NCBI GenBank assembly: GCA_002389175.1
Contig: DGNZ01000069.1
Location: 1-6,137 of the forward strand
Origin: Rhodospirillaceae bacterium UBA4479
GTDB taxonomy: Bacteria > Pseudomonadota > Alphaproteobacteria > Rhodospirillales > Casp-alpha2
DNA: 6,137 nt
Direction: 5' to 3'
Shown: piece after piece, positions 6,109 through 6,137 of the stretch
Layout: each line of letters opens with the position of its first letter
Numbering within the stretch: position 1 is the stretch's first letter
The notes under the pieces: generated by a model
What the model was told of the DNA's origin: nothing
What the model saw: the letters and a program-made list of their open reading frames with translations, nothing else
Databases searched by the model: none
Translations under genes and position numbers: made by a program

Positions 6109-6137
6109 CATTCACTTATGGGCACCTCTAAAAATAG

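Overview
The window looks like ordinary chromosomal DNA of a moderately GC-rich alphaproteobacterium. This is inferred from the style of the histidine kinase (a short periplasmic sensor and an H-box reading NIAHDLRSPLNRLR), from two EamA-type transporters typical of that class, and from a ribosome binding site that closely matches the usual 16S tail. No genus can be named from the sequence alone. There are no rRNA or tRNA genes, insertion sequences, CRISPR arrays, or integration signatures that I could recognise.

Layout. Positions 1-1323 (+) hold the 3' part of a membrane sensor histidine kinase whose beginning lies outside the window. Everything after it that I accept as a gene is on the minus strand. 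Read in the direction of transcription (right to left) the order is: an EamA/DMT transporter (5141-6046), a class V PLP-dependent aminotransferase-fold enzyme (3920-5077), a 213-bp gap with a doubtful 30-codon ORF and weak inverted repeats, a small single-pass membrane protein of unknown function (3305-3706), a terminator-like hairpin (about 3216-3264), a zinc-less MDR-family oxidoreductase (2150-3187), and a second EamA/DMT transporter (1259-2146). The last transporter runs tail-to-tail into the kinase gene and overlaps it by 65 bp.

How the genes may work together. The oxidoreductase and the second transporter are almost certainly cotranscribed: one sense codon separates the stop of the first from the start of the second, in the same reading frame. 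The first transporter and the aminotransferase-like enzyme are 63 bp apart on the same strand and probably also form a unit. Each transcription unit therefore seems to pair one soluble metabolic enzyme with one small-molecule permease. The substrates cannot be read from the sequence. The kinase presumably belongs to a two-component system whose regulator gene lies to the left, and nothing ties it functionally to the minus-strand genes.

I found no convincing evidence of an undescribed system. The points most worth a second look are the unknown 133-residue membrane protein, the in-frame stop/TTG junction at 2144-2152, the coding overlap at 1259-1323, and the choice of start for the rightmost transporter.
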